DNA from: Algibacter sp. L3A6
Lineage (GTDB): Bacteria > Bacteroidota > Bacteroidia > Flavobacteriales > Flavobacteriaceae
Assembly: GCF_009796825.1 (NCBI RefSeq)
Contig: NZ_CP047030.1
Coordinates: 3,904,501-3,968,500 of the forward strand
Reading direction: 5' to 3'
DNA: 64,000 nt
In this document: positions 19,566 through 27,595 of the stretch, in pieces
Position numbering within the stretch: position 1 is the stretch's first letter
Layout of the letters: each line of letters starts with the position of its first letter
Program-made: the position numbers and the translations under genes
Notes under the pieces: generated by a model
What the model saw: the letters and a program-made list of their open reading frames with translations, nothing else
The model's database searches: none
What the model was told of the DNA's origin: nothing

Positions 19566-20459
19566 ATGGAAAAAAAATCTTGTAATGAATGTGGAACTTT
19601 AGTTTTATCTTCTACATTTAATAAACATAAAGGACTTTGTGCACTCTGTGCAAGAGGTATTAAAAAAACCATTTGCGACACTTGTAAAAACCAAGTATCA
19701 GTACCTCTGAAACAATCTGACGGGACAAAATTATGCCTAAAGTGTAGTATGCAATTATCTCAACCAATAAGAGACTTGTGGAAAAAAAAATGTGATCTAA
19801 CAAATAATGTTTTTTCACTTGAGGGTATTGAAATAATCGAATATCCAGACTTTACTACTGTTTTTGAGAATGAAGAACTAAAAGGAATATATCACCCTCT
19901 TTGTAGTGTGAAAATCAAAAAGAAAAAATCAAAGGATTATTCGATATTTCATATTGTATCACATAATGGAGTTTGGTTAAATGATGAAAATAATACAGGA
20001 AATCCCAATGAAGAATATTCAATTTTTAAGATAAACCAGAGCAAGTATCAATTCAATGGTGACCTAACTAGATTTAAAGGCTATGAATTAATAAAAGATT
20101 TATTCAACTTCTTGACTGAAGAATATAATAAAAAGTTAAAATTAACAAGTGAAGAGTTTATTAATCACATAATTTCAACATATCCTATAGATATAAGTTC
20201 ATTTGATTATTTAAATTATATTGAAACCTTTTATTATTTTAACGAACAAAAGCCCAAAAAAAATAATGGTTTTGAGCCTTTTAATAAACAAAATTTTATT
20301 TCAATTGGAGAAGAACTTATACTCAACAATAAAGAACTAATTACCTTAGTACCAATTGGTGTATGTTGGAGCGAACACTATTTTCAGGATGGAAACAGTA
20401 TTTTTCTATTTTATGAACCTGAACAAAACTTTATATATTGTGTAAATCAATATTCTTAA
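19566..20459 (+). CDS. Hypothetical protein with two N-terminal zinc ribbons
   Basis: The 297-residue protein is not recognised. Its first 60 residues contain four CxxC pairs (C6/C9, C25/C28, C37/C40, C57/C60), as expected of two zinc ribbons or a rubredoxin-like double knuckle. The remaining 230 residues are lysine- and aromatic-rich with no known motif, and end in a beta-rich stretch (GNSIFLFYEPEQNF). I start at the ATG at 19566; a TTG two codons upstream is less likely. The gene sits alone between intergenic stretches with cassette-like repeats and is the first of three adjacent genes of unknown function with low GC and no operon spacing. It could be a nucleic-acid-binding or immunity-like protein, but nothing decides this. 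Confidence 0.75.
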   Translation: MEKKSCNECGTLVLSSTFNKHKGLCALCARGIKKTICDTCKNQVSVPLKQSDGTKLCLKCSMQLSQPIRDLWKKKCDLTNNVFSLEGIEIIEYPDFTTVFENEELKGIYHPLCSVKIKKKKSKDYSIFHIVSHNGVWLNDENNTGNPNEEYSIFKINQSKYQFNGDLTRFKGYELIKDLFNFLTEEYNKKLKLTSEEFINHIISTYPIDISSFDYLNYIETFYYFNEQKPKKNNGFEPFNKQNFISIGEELILNNKELITLVPIGVCWSEHYFQDGNSIFLFYEPEQNFIYCVNQYS

Positions 20460-20471
20460 AATGTACAGCTA

Positions 20472-20638
20472 CTAACAATGTATAAAAATAATAGCGGGTT
20501 TAGTGATAAATTCAAAGTTTGTATCTTTATATAAAGTTCAGTGATAAATTGAAAGGTTTGTCCCTTAAAAGCCGCTACTATTCTTATACTAAACCTTAGT
20601 AAATATAAATAAGGCTTAGTGTAAAGGATGTCCCTTAT
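20472..20638. repeat. Inverted-repeat element A (cassette-boundary-like)
   Basis: The left arm (20472-20497, starting CTAACAATGTATA) pairs with the right arm (20572-20599, ending TATACTAAACCTTAG) over about 26 positions. Between them are two copies of an imperfect repeat, AGTGATAAATTCAAAG and AGTGATAAATTGAAAG. A second small dyad, ATAAGG (20608-20613) and CCTTAT (20633-20638), follows, and TGTCCCTTA is present twice. The same end sequences recur in the element at 49204-49331, 28 kb away. Confidence 0.8.
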
Positions 20639-20694
20639 CATACATTAAGTACCGATAAATATTTTACTCAAAACTTTAACCCTAAAGTAGCTTG

Positions 20695-20847
20695 TTATTT
20701 TCTACCATCTCCTAGTATACCTTTGTCGGACCATGTAGTGCTTTGATTAGTAACCCAACCCATATTATTGTAACTTCGCTTACCAAACGAATTTAAATGC
20801 ACTTAATTACTTCTAAGCGGTGCAGTACGAGTTTGAGATAAATGATA
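20695..20847 (-). pseudogene. Possible degenerate gene remnant
   Basis: On the minus strand the frame ending at 20695 reads protein-like sequence (NSFGKRSYNNMGWV then TNQSTTWSDKGILGDGRK) back to 20802, is broken by a stop at 20803-20805, and continues in the same frame with LSQTRTAPLRSN. The composition is more protein-like than the surrounding AT-rich DNA, suggesting a decayed 3' end of a gene. No family was recognised and chance cannot be excluded. Confidence 0.25.
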
Positions 20848-20863
20848 ATTTGAAATTTAAATA

Positions 20864-21400
20864 ATGACAATAATATACTGTACCCAAAAATTTGAAACTG
20901 TAGTTGGTAAATCACGTATAGTTAAATCGGATAAATCTTCTCCTCTTGGTAACTGGAACGCTAATGTGTTTACGGTTAGCAGGAAAAACTGTGTAATACT
21001 AATGAATGATGTTTCTTATTATTCTGTGATTTTAATTGATTTTAAAAAAAAGGATTTATTGAATTTCCATGAAGTATTTGCTGAGCGCTTTTTTAAGCAA
21101 TTGGAAAATAATGAGATAAACTTTCCTTCTAAATTTACAGACAAAATCACGAAAGAGTTACAGCCTGTTTTTTTAACTACCAATAATAATAGAAAGGTAT
21201 TGGGCGCTATACAGGATGCCACCCTTGATATGAAGAGATATATTACCGAAGACTATAGTGACAATATTGATTATATAGACGTTGACGAATTGAATTCCAA
21301 TATTAATGAAAAGATTTTAAGCGTTCTTGGTAAAAAGAAACGTGGTTATGGGTATCCTAATGATGCAATGCAGGAATTGTTGAATAAGTTTTGCAAGTAG
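20864..21400 (+). CDS. DUF6933-like hypothetical protein
   Basis: This 178-residue protein begins MTIIYCTQKF and continues with a GNWNANVFTVSRKNCVILMND segment, which matches my memory of the DUF6933 family: an N-terminal MII-CTKKL-like strand, a WHAN-like motif, then R-K-VLVND. Proteins of this type are found scattered in Bacteroidota and Firmicutes next to mobile or defence genes; their function is unknown. The C-terminal 60 residues (DIDYIDVDELNSNINEKI) are acidic and end in a lysine-rich YGYPNDAMQELL helix. The gene stands alone, flanked by inverted-repeat elements on both sides. Family assignment is by recognition only, moderate certainty. Confidence 0.75.
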   Translation: MTIIYCTQKFETVVGKSRIVKSDKSSPLGNWNANVFTVSRKNCVILMNDVSYYSVILIDFKKKDLLNFHEVFAERFFKQLENNEINFPSKFTDKITKELQPVFLTTNNNRKVLGAIQDATLDMKRYITEDYSDNIDYIDVDELNSNINEKILSVLGKKKRGYGYPNDAMQELLNKFCK

Positions 21401-21543
21401 CAGATTGGTATTGAGTTTTAAATCTCGTTTATAAAAAAGTAATAGCGCTCATTTCTATAGTTTCGATCCTACTTGGTTGTGTGTTGTTGTAAAGAGAGAA
21501 ATAATGTATAGTTAAAAATTTAATTGAAAAATAAAACATTTGC

Positions 21544-21665
21544 CAACAATCTATAAAAATAATTACTCGATTTTGGGCTTAACCAAAGATAGTTGCAAGT
21601 TTATTGCCTCTGATTTTTCTGCGGAAAGCCCTCGCATACAGCCCAATTTTATACATAAGCGTTAA
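21544..21665. repeat. Inverted-repeat element D (cassette-boundary-like)
   Basis: The left part, CAACAATCTATAAAAATAA (21544-21562) plus TTGGGCT (21573-21579), pairs discontinuously with the right part AGCCCAATTTTATACATAAG followed by CGTTAA (21640-21665). The centre has a hairpin-like TCTGATTTTTCTGCGGAAAG and CCTCGCATACA, which is also found at 50400-50440. It lies just before the gene at 21694. Confidence 0.65.
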
Positions 21666-21693
21666 TACTAGAAACATATCCAAAAAATAATAT

Positions 21694-22155
21694 ATGAATA
21701 TAATTGATTCTCTTTTTGGACAAAAAAAGACTTTTAAACATCCTATAATAGGAGTTTTAGAAAGTCAGAGAATTAGAGGTGTTAATCATACTAAAAGTTA
21801 TACTTGGCATGGTAATATAATATTGAAGAACCAACTACTTGAAACAACAATTATTTTAGAAGGGAATAATACAAGTCCTTTTCCTAATCACTTGGATTTT
21901 ATTAGTCAATTAGTTTCGAATTGGGAAAATGAGTATTTACCTAAAATTGAAAATAAAATTAACGATACCGGAATTGATAATATTGGAAAATATTCTAATT
22001 GGAAAAATGATTTTTATTTATCTGCTATCTATCCAATGAATAATAAAAACTCGGAATTTGAATTAACATTAGAGCCAATAGATAAGACGAAAACTGATTC
22101 TATAGGAATAGAAATTAAAAATAACATTATTACAAAAATTGAAAAATATGAGTAA
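21694..22155 (+). CDS. Hypothetical protein
   Basis: This 153-residue cytoplasmic-looking protein starts MNIIDSLFGQKKTFKHP and is not recognised. It predicts as mixed alpha/beta with a WHGNIILKNQLLETTIILEG strand pair near residues 38-57 and a WENEYLPKIENKIN helix near 76-89. The opening (a short hydrophobic helix then GQKK) resembles many small immunity-type or DUF proteins, including the gene at 47865 (MGLFDKIFGK), but that similarity is weak. It is a single-gene unit between repeat elements. No signal peptide or membrane segment. Confidence 0.7.
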   Translation: MNIIDSLFGQKKTFKHPIIGVLESQRIRGVNHTKSYTWHGNIILKNQLLETTIILEGNNTSPFPNHLDFISQLVSNWENEYLPKIENKINDTGIDNIGKYSNWKNDFYLSAIYPMNNKNSEFELTLEPIDKTKTDSIGIEIKNNIITKIEKYE

Positions 22156-22482
22156 TCATAAAAGACACTAAGCATAGTATAAAAAAACATCTAGTTTTAT
22201 ACTAACAAATATTGGTTGCTTTATGTATTAATTTTTGAGTTTCCTTACGAAAAATACTACCATACAAAAACACACTATTCATACATTTAAACGCTAATAC
22301 CAGCCTCCAACCTCTATCCAATTCTCATTTTTAACCCAAAAAAACAAATAAAGACCGCTTACGCAATATTTCTTTAAATATAATTCGAAATTTCACGTTA
22401 TTGCAATGCATTTAATATGTAAACAACGCATGGTCTTTTTAATATGAAAGGCCGTATATCAATAACAAATACTATTTAAACT
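22156..22482. other. Intergenic region with a perfect 9-bp dyad
   Basis: This 327-base gap begins with the inverted repeat AGTATAAAA (22176-22184) and TTTTATACT (22195-22203), followed directly by AAC, so its right side reads TATACTAAC like the other cassette-type elements. It may act as a terminator for the gene before it. The rest is AT-rich with no reading frame or RNA that I can support, and should hold the promoter of the gene at 22483. Confidence 0.5.
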
Positions 22483-22962
22483 ATGAAAAAATTATTTTTA
22501 TTATCAATTACATTATTAGGTTTTACATTTGCCTCTAGCGCACAAAATATTGCAGATAACGCTTTAGGGTTACGTCTTGGAGATAGTGAAGGTTTAGGAG
22601 CTGAAATTACTTACCAACGTGCTCTAGGTGATAACAATAGAATTGAAGCAGATTTAGGTTGGAGAAACGGAAACGATTACAGCGCTTTTAAATTAGCAGG
22701 TTTATACCAATGGGTATGGAATATCGACGGAGGATTTAACTGGTATGCTGGTGCTGGTGCTGGTTTAGCATCATACTCTGGAAGAAATGATAATAACTTA
22801 GATGATGATTTCGGATTTTTTGCTGCTGGAGATGTTGGTATTGAATACGATTTTGATATTCCGTTATTAATTTCTTTAGATTTTAGACCAGAAATTGGAA
22901 ACAATCGTTTTACAGACAATACACTTTTTGATATCGCATTAAGTTTAAGATACCAATTCTAA
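22483..22962 (+). CDS. Small outer-membrane beta-barrel protein
   Basis: The 159-residue protein has a signal peptide (MKKLFLLSITLLGF, cleavage after SSAQ near residue 21) and eight short amphipathic strands with glycine turns, for example GLRLGDSEGLGAEITYQ, WYAGAGAGLASYSG and FFAAGDVGIEYDF, ending in an aromatic residue (RYQF) as expected of outer-membrane barrels. Size and pattern fit an OmpX- or opacity-like eight-strand barrel. The ligand is unknown. It is monocistronic and closed by a terminator that also serves the convergent operon on the other strand. Confidence 0.87.
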   Translation: MKKLFLLSITLLGFTFASSAQNIADNALGLRLGDSEGLGAEITYQRALGDNNRIEADLGWRNGNDYSAFKLAGLYQWVWNIDGGFNWYAGAGAGLASYSGRNDNNLDDDFGFFAAGDVGIEYDFDIPLLISLDFRPEIGNNRFTDNTLFDIALSLRYQF

Positions 22963-22989
22963 TACATTTAGATATCAATAATAAAATTT

Positions 22990-23017
22990 AAGCGTCTTTT
23001 TTAAGGCGCTTTTTTTA
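22990..23017 (+). terminator. Terminator after the barrel gene
   Basis: The stem AAGCGTC (22990-22996) and GGCGCTT (23005-23011), with one G-T pair and an eight-base loop, is followed by seven T. It lies between convergent genes. Confidence 0.85.
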
Positions 23018-23047
23018 TGCTGAAAAATTAGGGTTAATTATATCAAC

Positions 23048-24541
23048 CTACTCCATTTCAACATTACTATACTTTGCATTTATAATAATACTTTTTCCGC
23101 TAGATCCGCTTTTAGAAAAAGAAGACGACGATTGATTTTTAGCCGATTGATTTGGATGCGAGAATTTAGAATAACTCCCCTTATATTGCACGTTAGCATC
23201 TACACTTGGTAATTTTATAAAGGCATTACTATTTTGAAGAATAATGTTTAAATTACTAAAACTATCTTCTATTTTTGAAATGTTTAAATCACCAATATTT
23301 CCATCAATAATAGCGCTACCGCTTAATTTATCGATATCGATATTAGATGATGTGGCATTTAAAACTAACTGCTTTACCTCTTTTATTTCTGCATTGTTTA
23401 CGTAATTCAAATTCAGTTCTCCTAAATTCCAAAATTCTACATTTACCGGAGAATAAGAAGCATTAATGGAAGTAGAACTCCCATTAACGCTATATGCTGT
23501 AAATTTTGAATGTGATAAATTAGCTTTTAAATCGCTAACATTAGAAGCAAATTCTACTTCACCATATTTAATATTAACTTTTAACTTGGCATGGTTTGGC
23601 ATTTTTATTTTAATGGTTTTCTTTATATTAGAATCACCATGCCCTTTCATTAATTTTTCAACTTCTTTTTGGCGGTTTTTCATTAAAGTTGCACGTTCTT
23701 CTTGGCGTTCTCTATTGGCCTCAACTCGCTTACTTTGTGCTTCAACACGATTGGCTTGCGCCTCAATACGCTCTGCTTGTGCTTCCATTTGCGCTCCAAA
23801 ACGTTCTCCCCAAGCTTCCATTTTCTCTTCAAAATCGCCTTCATTAAATCGTTCTTCAAAAGCTTCTCCCCAGGCTTCCATACGCTTGCCAAACTTCTCT
23901 CCCCATTCTTCTCCAAATTTTTCGCCCCAAGCTTCCATTTTAGCTTCAAAATCTTTTCCGTAAGTGGCTTCAAATTTTTCTTCATACTTTTTTAGATACT
24001 TTTCACCATCCTTTTTGTAGGCTTCATAATCAAACTCCATAGCATGTGCGCCTGCAGGAAGTTCTGGTAATTGTGGCATTTCTGGCATAGCAGGAATTTC
24101 AGGCACGTCAACGGTTAACCCATTCATGATAGCTTGAGGTAAATCGGCCAATTCGTATTTTAATTCGTCAAAAATTATGGTTAATAAATCGCCATCGCTA
24201 TCATTGTTTTTTTCAACCCAAACAACATTAGGCTTTGATTTATTTGTATTTATCGAAACCTTATCAAAAGTGGCATCAATATCAACATCCCAAGATTGTA
24301 AAACACTTTCAAGCGCCTCTTTCGATATTTTTTCACCTTCAACATAGGCTTCAATTTCAATAGTGTTTTTATTCCATGTATCGAAAACAACATTACAATG
24401 GCTTGTATTTAAATCGATAACTACATCTTTATTCACCTTAATACTTTGCTCTAGTTTTGTTAACTTTTGTTGTCCAAAAGCACTTGCCGTTAAAACAAAA
24501 CTCAGCATTAATAATTTGATTTTTATAATTATACTATTCAT
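23048..24541 (-). CDS. Secreted DUF4097-like adhesin with charged coiled-coil insert
   Basis: The 497-residue protein has a signal peptide (cleavage near AFGQ, residue 23). Residues 30-130 and 310-497 read as short beta-helix rungs typical of DUF4097 or head-GIN putative adhesins (INASYSPVNVEFWN, LVLNATSSNIDI, GSAIIDGNIGDLNISKI). Between them is a long, highly charged helical region (about 165-300) with repeated MEAWGE-FG motifs and then heptads of the form EAQAERIEAQANRVEAQ. It ends with a serine-rich tail. It is the last gene of the sigma/anti-sigma operon, 12 bases after the anti-sigma gene, and so is a likely effector or sensor at the cell envelope. The function is unknown; the call rests on fold pattern. 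Confidence 0.78.
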   Translation of the reverse strand: MNSIIIKIKLLMLSFVLTASAFGQQKLTKLEQSIKVNKDVVIDLNTSHCNVVFDTWNKNTIEIEAYVEGEKISKEALESVLQSWDVDIDATFDKVSINTNKSKPNVVWVEKNNDSDGDLLTIIFDELKYELADLPQAIMNGLTVDVPEIPAMPEMPQLPELPAGAHAMEFDYEAYKKDGEKYLKKYEEKFEATYGKDFEAKMEAWGEKFGEEWGEKFGKRMEAWGEAFEERFNEGDFEEKMEAWGERFGAQMEAQAERIEAQANRVEAQSKRVEANRERQEERATLMKNRQKEVEKLMKGHGDSNIKKTIKIKMPNHAKLKVNIKYGEVEFASNVSDLKANLSHSKFTAYSVNGSSTSINASYSPVNVEFWNLGELNLNYVNNAEIKEVKQLVLNATSSNIDIDKLSGSAIIDGNIGDLNISKIEDSFSNLNIILQNSNAFIKLPSVDANVQYKGSYSKFSHPNQSAKNQSSSSFSKSGSSGKSIIINAKYSNVEME

Positions 24542-24553
24542 TTTTTGATTGAT

Positions 24554-25138
24554 TTAGATTGATTGTTCTTTTTCTGATAAAACATCAGATGATTTTAATT
24601 CTTTTAATTGTGTGCGTAATCGATACATTAAATTTAATCTGAATTTTAAATTATCAATTAATGCATTTACTGTTAATTCAGATGGCCCAGACTCTGTAAG
24701 ATCCAACGATAATCGCTTGTATTCTTTATCCAATTCGTCTAACTGCTCCAAATACCCATCGAATAATTCTTTGGTTTCTGGCGTGTATTTCATTTTAGAT
24801 AATTCTAAATTAATACTTGCTAAATAATAGTCTTCCACTTTTTTAAGTCCTGGAGATACATCACCTAAAGTTTTTGTTTCCATTACCTTTGTAGTTGCAA
24901 CGGTTTCTATAATTTCGGTGGTTTTAGTGTCTCCGTCAAAAAAGGAATAAGCACCAAAACTTAAACCTAAAAACACAACAGCGCTAGCTGCAATTTGCAT
25001 CCACCCCAAACTAGATTTTTTAGGAGCTTCAGGTAAAGCCTTATCTAGTTTTTCAAGAAAGCGCGCTTCATGCTTGGTTGGCATTTCATCATGTACAACC
25101 CTTTCATTCTTAAATAAGTCTCTAATATCTTGTGCCAT
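24554..25138 (-). CDS. Anti-sigma factor-like membrane protein
   Basis: This 194-residue protein has an N-terminal cytoplasmic segment (HDEMPTKHEARFLEKLDKAL, residues 16-35) of the kind that binds sigma factors in Bacteroidota, one membrane segment (about 46-66, AASAVVFLGLSFGAYSF), and a periplasmic helical domain of about 125 residues with leucine heptads (YLEQLDELDKEYKRLSLDL). Its start overlaps the sigma gene by 17 bases, which suggests translational coupling and balanced synthesis. It lacks the HxxxCxxC zinc motif of ZAS anti-sigma factors. The role as anti-sigma is inferred from context and topology. Confidence 0.8.
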   Translation of the reverse strand: MAQDIRDLFKNERVVHDEMPTKHEARFLEKLDKALPEAPKKSSLGWMQIAASAVVFLGLSFGAYSFFDGDTKTTEIIETVATTKVMETKTLGDVSPGLKKVEDYYLASINLELSKMKYTPETKELFDGYLEQLDELDKEYKRLSLDLTESGPSELTVNALIDNLKFRLNLMYRLRTQLKELKSSDVLSEKEQSI

Positions 25139-25673
25139 TATTTTTGTGTATTAACAGTTCTTGTAATTTTAATTTTCCCCGCGATAGCTGCGTTCTCGAT
25201 GCTACTTGTGTTATATTTAAAATTTCCGATATTTCCTGATGGTCGTATCCTTCAATTAAATATAACATCACCACATATTGATATTTTTGTGATAATTTAT
25301 TAATAGCCTCTTTTACATCATGCAACGTTACCGCATCGTCAACTAACCATTTGTCGTCTTTTGTAGTATCAATCACTTTCAGGTGCACCTCTTCTAGTTC
25401 CACAAGTTCTTGTTTTCTAGATTTCAAGAAATCGATACTTTTATTAACAACAATACGTTTTAACCAAGCTCCAAAAGTAACTTCCGCTTTATACTGATCC
25501 AGTTTTGTAAATGCTTTTATAAAAGCTTCCTGCACCACATCTTCGGCATCGTTAGCATCTTTTAAAAATCGTTTAGCAACAATATACATCCCGTCGCAGT
25601 ACTGGTTGTATAACTGCAATTGCGCTTTCCGATTGTTTTGTTTACATTTTTCAATAATGTCAACTTGAAACAT
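25122..25673 (-). CDS. RNA polymerase ECF-type sigma-70 factor
   Basis: The 183-residue protein has sigma region 2 (NQYCDGMYIVAKRFLKDANDAEDVVQEAFIKAF-type segment, about 23-55) and region 4 with a helix-turn-helix (EISEILNITQVASRTQLSRG, about 148-167), the layout of group IV sigma factors. It is the first gene of a three-gene operon with an anti-sigma protein and a secreted adhesin-like protein. A typical ECF promoter (TGCAAC, 16 bases, CGTC) lies 60-90 bases upstream, which implies positive autoregulation. Target genes elsewhere are unknown. Confidence 0.95.
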   Translation of the reverse strand: MFQVDIIEKCKQNNRKAQLQLYNQYCDGMYIVAKRFLKDANDAEDVVQEAFIKAFTKLDQYKAEVTFGAWLKRIVVNKSIDFLKSRKQELVELEEVHLKVIDTTKDDKWLVDDAVTLHDVKEAINKLSQKYQYVVMLYLIEGYDHQEISEILNITQVASRTQLSRGKLKLQELLIHKNNGTRY

Positions 25674-25736
25674 ACTAATTTTGCTTTTGGTTGGTTAGGC
25701 CAATTTATCATTATATTGGCTTAGGTTCGTTTAAAA

Positions 25737-25762
25737 GACGACAAAAAAAACAAAGTGTTGCA
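25737..25762 (-). promoter_or_regulatory. ECF-type autoregulatory promoter of the sigma operon
   Basis: Read on the minus strand, TGCAAC (complement of 25757-25762) is followed after 16 bases, mostly T, by CGTC (complement of 25737-25740). This is the classic AAC/CGT layout of ECF promoters. Transcription should begin near 25730, giving a leader of about 57 bases that contains an imperfect dyad, AGGCCAAT (25697-25704) and ATTGGCTT (25715-25722). Confidence 0.6.
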
Positions 25763-25875
25763 AAAACTATTAAATTTTACTTAAAATATAACAAAATCGT
25801 GCAAATGTGCGTTAGGTTTTTTAGTAATCAATACTTTTTAAAGTATCTTTATTGCCTTAATAAATTGCTCCGTAA

Positions 25876-26430
25876 ATGAACACCTTTTTAAAACGCGTTT
25901 TAATATCCTTAGCTGTAATAGCTTTAGGCTTGTTTTTATATTCAACTTTCGTTGAAGACATATTTGCTCCTCGATTAAGTCCGAAAGACACCGTGAAGTT
26001 TGAGTTAAACGACTTAGAGCTTAAGGTGTTTTACAACCGTCCTTATAAGAAAAATCGTGATGTTTTTGGAGCCTTAGTGCCTTTTGATAAAGTATGGAGA
26101 ACGGGTGCCAACGAGGCCACAACCTTCGAAACCAATAAACCTCTAGAAGTTAAAGGCATGCCACTACCTGCTGGAAAATATACTTTATGGACTGTGCCAA
26201 AAGATTCTGTTTGGACTGTAATTTTTAACACTAAGCAATATTCTTGGGGTGTCGATTCTGAAATGAAACCGATGTGGGATCCTAATTATGATGCTTTAAG
26301 TATTGAGGTTCCTGTAAGAGATTTAAGGAAACCTGTAGAACAGTTTACCATTGCTTTTGATAATTCTACAGACGATTTATTTTTAACTATGGCTTGGGAT
26401 GTTGTAAAAGTGTCTGTGCCTTTAAAATAA
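25876..26430 (+). CDS. DUF2911 family protein
   Basis: This 184-residue protein has an N-terminal membrane anchor or signal (about residues 8-25) and a DUF2911 domain with its conserved phrases VFYNRPYKKNRDVFG, VWRTGANEATTFET and LPAGKYTLWTVP (residues about 50-110), ending with TMAWD near the C-terminus. DUF2911 proteins are common exported proteins of Bacteroidota with unknown role. The gene is monocistronic; the upstream TATCTTTA stretch at about 25850 resembles a -7 box. Confidence 0.9.
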   Translation: MNTFLKRVLISLAVIALGLFLYSTFVEDIFAPRLSPKDTVKFELNDLELKVFYNRPYKKNRDVFGALVPFDKVWRTGANEATTFETNKPLEVKGMPLPAGKYTLWTVPKDSVWTVIFNTKQYSWGVDSEMKPMWDPNYDALSIEVPVRDLRKPVEQFTIAFDNSTDDLFLTMAWDVVKVSVPLK

Positions 26431-26509
26431 TTTCAATAAAAATTCTTCTAAAGAAAATCAAAATACCCTATTGAATAAATTTGTAAATTGAAGTTCCAAA
26501 AGGACTATT

Positions 26510-27595
26510 TTGACTAAAAAAAACAAATCGGCACTATCTGAACATACAGGAATTTCTTCTCCAGAAATTACAAGTTCTAATGCCATTGAAACTCTCAAAG
26601 CAAAGCGCAAAGCTCGAATTGACACCAACACTTTAGTTAGTTCTATTCTCGAAAAAAACATAGCAGCTTTAAGTCGTGCTATTACTTTAGTTGAAAGTGA
26701 AAACCATAAACATTTAGAACAAGCTAACGCCATAATAAAAGCGTGTTTACCACATGCCAACAAATCTATTAGAATAGGCATTACAGGTGTTCCTGGTGTT
26801 GGAAAAAGTACATTTATTGAAGCCTTTGGAAAACATTTAACATCGCAAGGTAAACGCATTGCCATACTCGCTATAGATCCAACAAGTTCCATTACAAAAG
26901 GTAGTATTTTAGGTGATAAAACACGAATGGAAACTTTGGCCAAAGATGAGCATGCTTTTATTCGTCCATCGGCTTCCGGAACGTCTTTAGGTGGTGTTGC
27001 CAGAAAAACTAGAGAAAGTATTATTTTATGCGAAGCCGCAGGGTTTGATGTGATTTTAATTGAAACTCTTGGCGTGGGGCAAAGTGAAACCACTGTACAT
27101 AGTATGATTGATTTTTTCTTACTACTGAAATTGGCTGGTGCTGGCGATGAACTTCAAGGAATAAAACGCGGTATTATTGAAATGGCCGATGCTATTGCCA
27201 TTAATAAAGCCGATGGAGAGAACCTGAAACAAGCTAAACTAGCCAAGGTTGAATTTAATAGAGCACTTCACCTCTATCCGCCTAAAACATCGAAATGGTC
27301 ACCAAAAGTGATGCTTTGCAGTGCTTTGGAAAATGAAGGCATTAAGGATATTTGGAAATTAATTTTAGAATATAAAACTAAAACTACCGAGAATCATTAT
27401 TTTGAAACCAATAGAACGAAGCAAAATAAATTCTGGCTTATTCAAACGATAGAAAATGAATTGAAAAGGTCCTTCTTCAATAAAAAAGAAATAAAACAAG
27501 CACTCGAAGCGCAATTAAAATTAATTGAAACCAACAAAACAACCCCTTTTGCAGCAGCAGATTATCTACTCAGTCTTAACAAATCGCTTCAGTAA
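26510..27595 (+). CDS. meaB: Methylmalonyl-CoA mutase-associated GTPase MeaB
   Basis: The 361-residue protein is a MeaB/ArgK-type P-loop GTPase that protects and reloads B12-dependent methylmalonyl-CoA mutase. Visible motifs are Walker A GVPGVGKS (93-100), the base-proximal AIDPTS (121-126), ETLGVGQSE (185-193, with Leu where most members have Val) and the guanine-specificity NKAD (232-235). The start is TTG at 26510: no ATG or GTG occurs in frame before the Walker motif, and AAAAGGA lies just upstream. The mutase itself is not in this window. The 3' end overlaps the convergent PAP2 gene by 30 bases. Confidence 0.95.
   Translation: MTKKNKSALSEHTGISSPEITSSNAIETLKAKRKARIDTNTLVSSILEKNIAALSRAITLVESENHKHLEQANAIIKACLPHANKSIRIGITGVPGVGKSTFIEAFGKHLTSQGKRIAILAIDPTSSITKGSILGDKTRMETLAKDEHAFIRPSASGTSLGGVARKTRESIILCEAAGFDVILIETLGVGQSETTVHSMIDFFLLLKLAGAGDELQGIKRGIIEMADAIAINKADGENLKQAKLAKVEFNRALHLYPPKTSKWSPKVMLCSALENEGIKDIWKLILEYKTKTTENHYFETNRTKQNKFWLIQTIENELKRSFFNKKEIKQALEAQLKLIETNKTTPFAAADYLLSLNKSLQ

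Noticed and set aside
20472..20638. Integron attC site in the strict sense
   Set aside because: The AAC/GTT ends are suggestive, but RYYYAAC and GTTRRRY are not met and no integrase gene is in the window, so only a cassette-like element is claimed.
25691..25879. 62-codon plus-strand frame upstream of the DUF2911 gene
   Set aside because: It covers the ECF promoter and the leader region on the other strand, has no signal or family match, and its end overlaps the next start.
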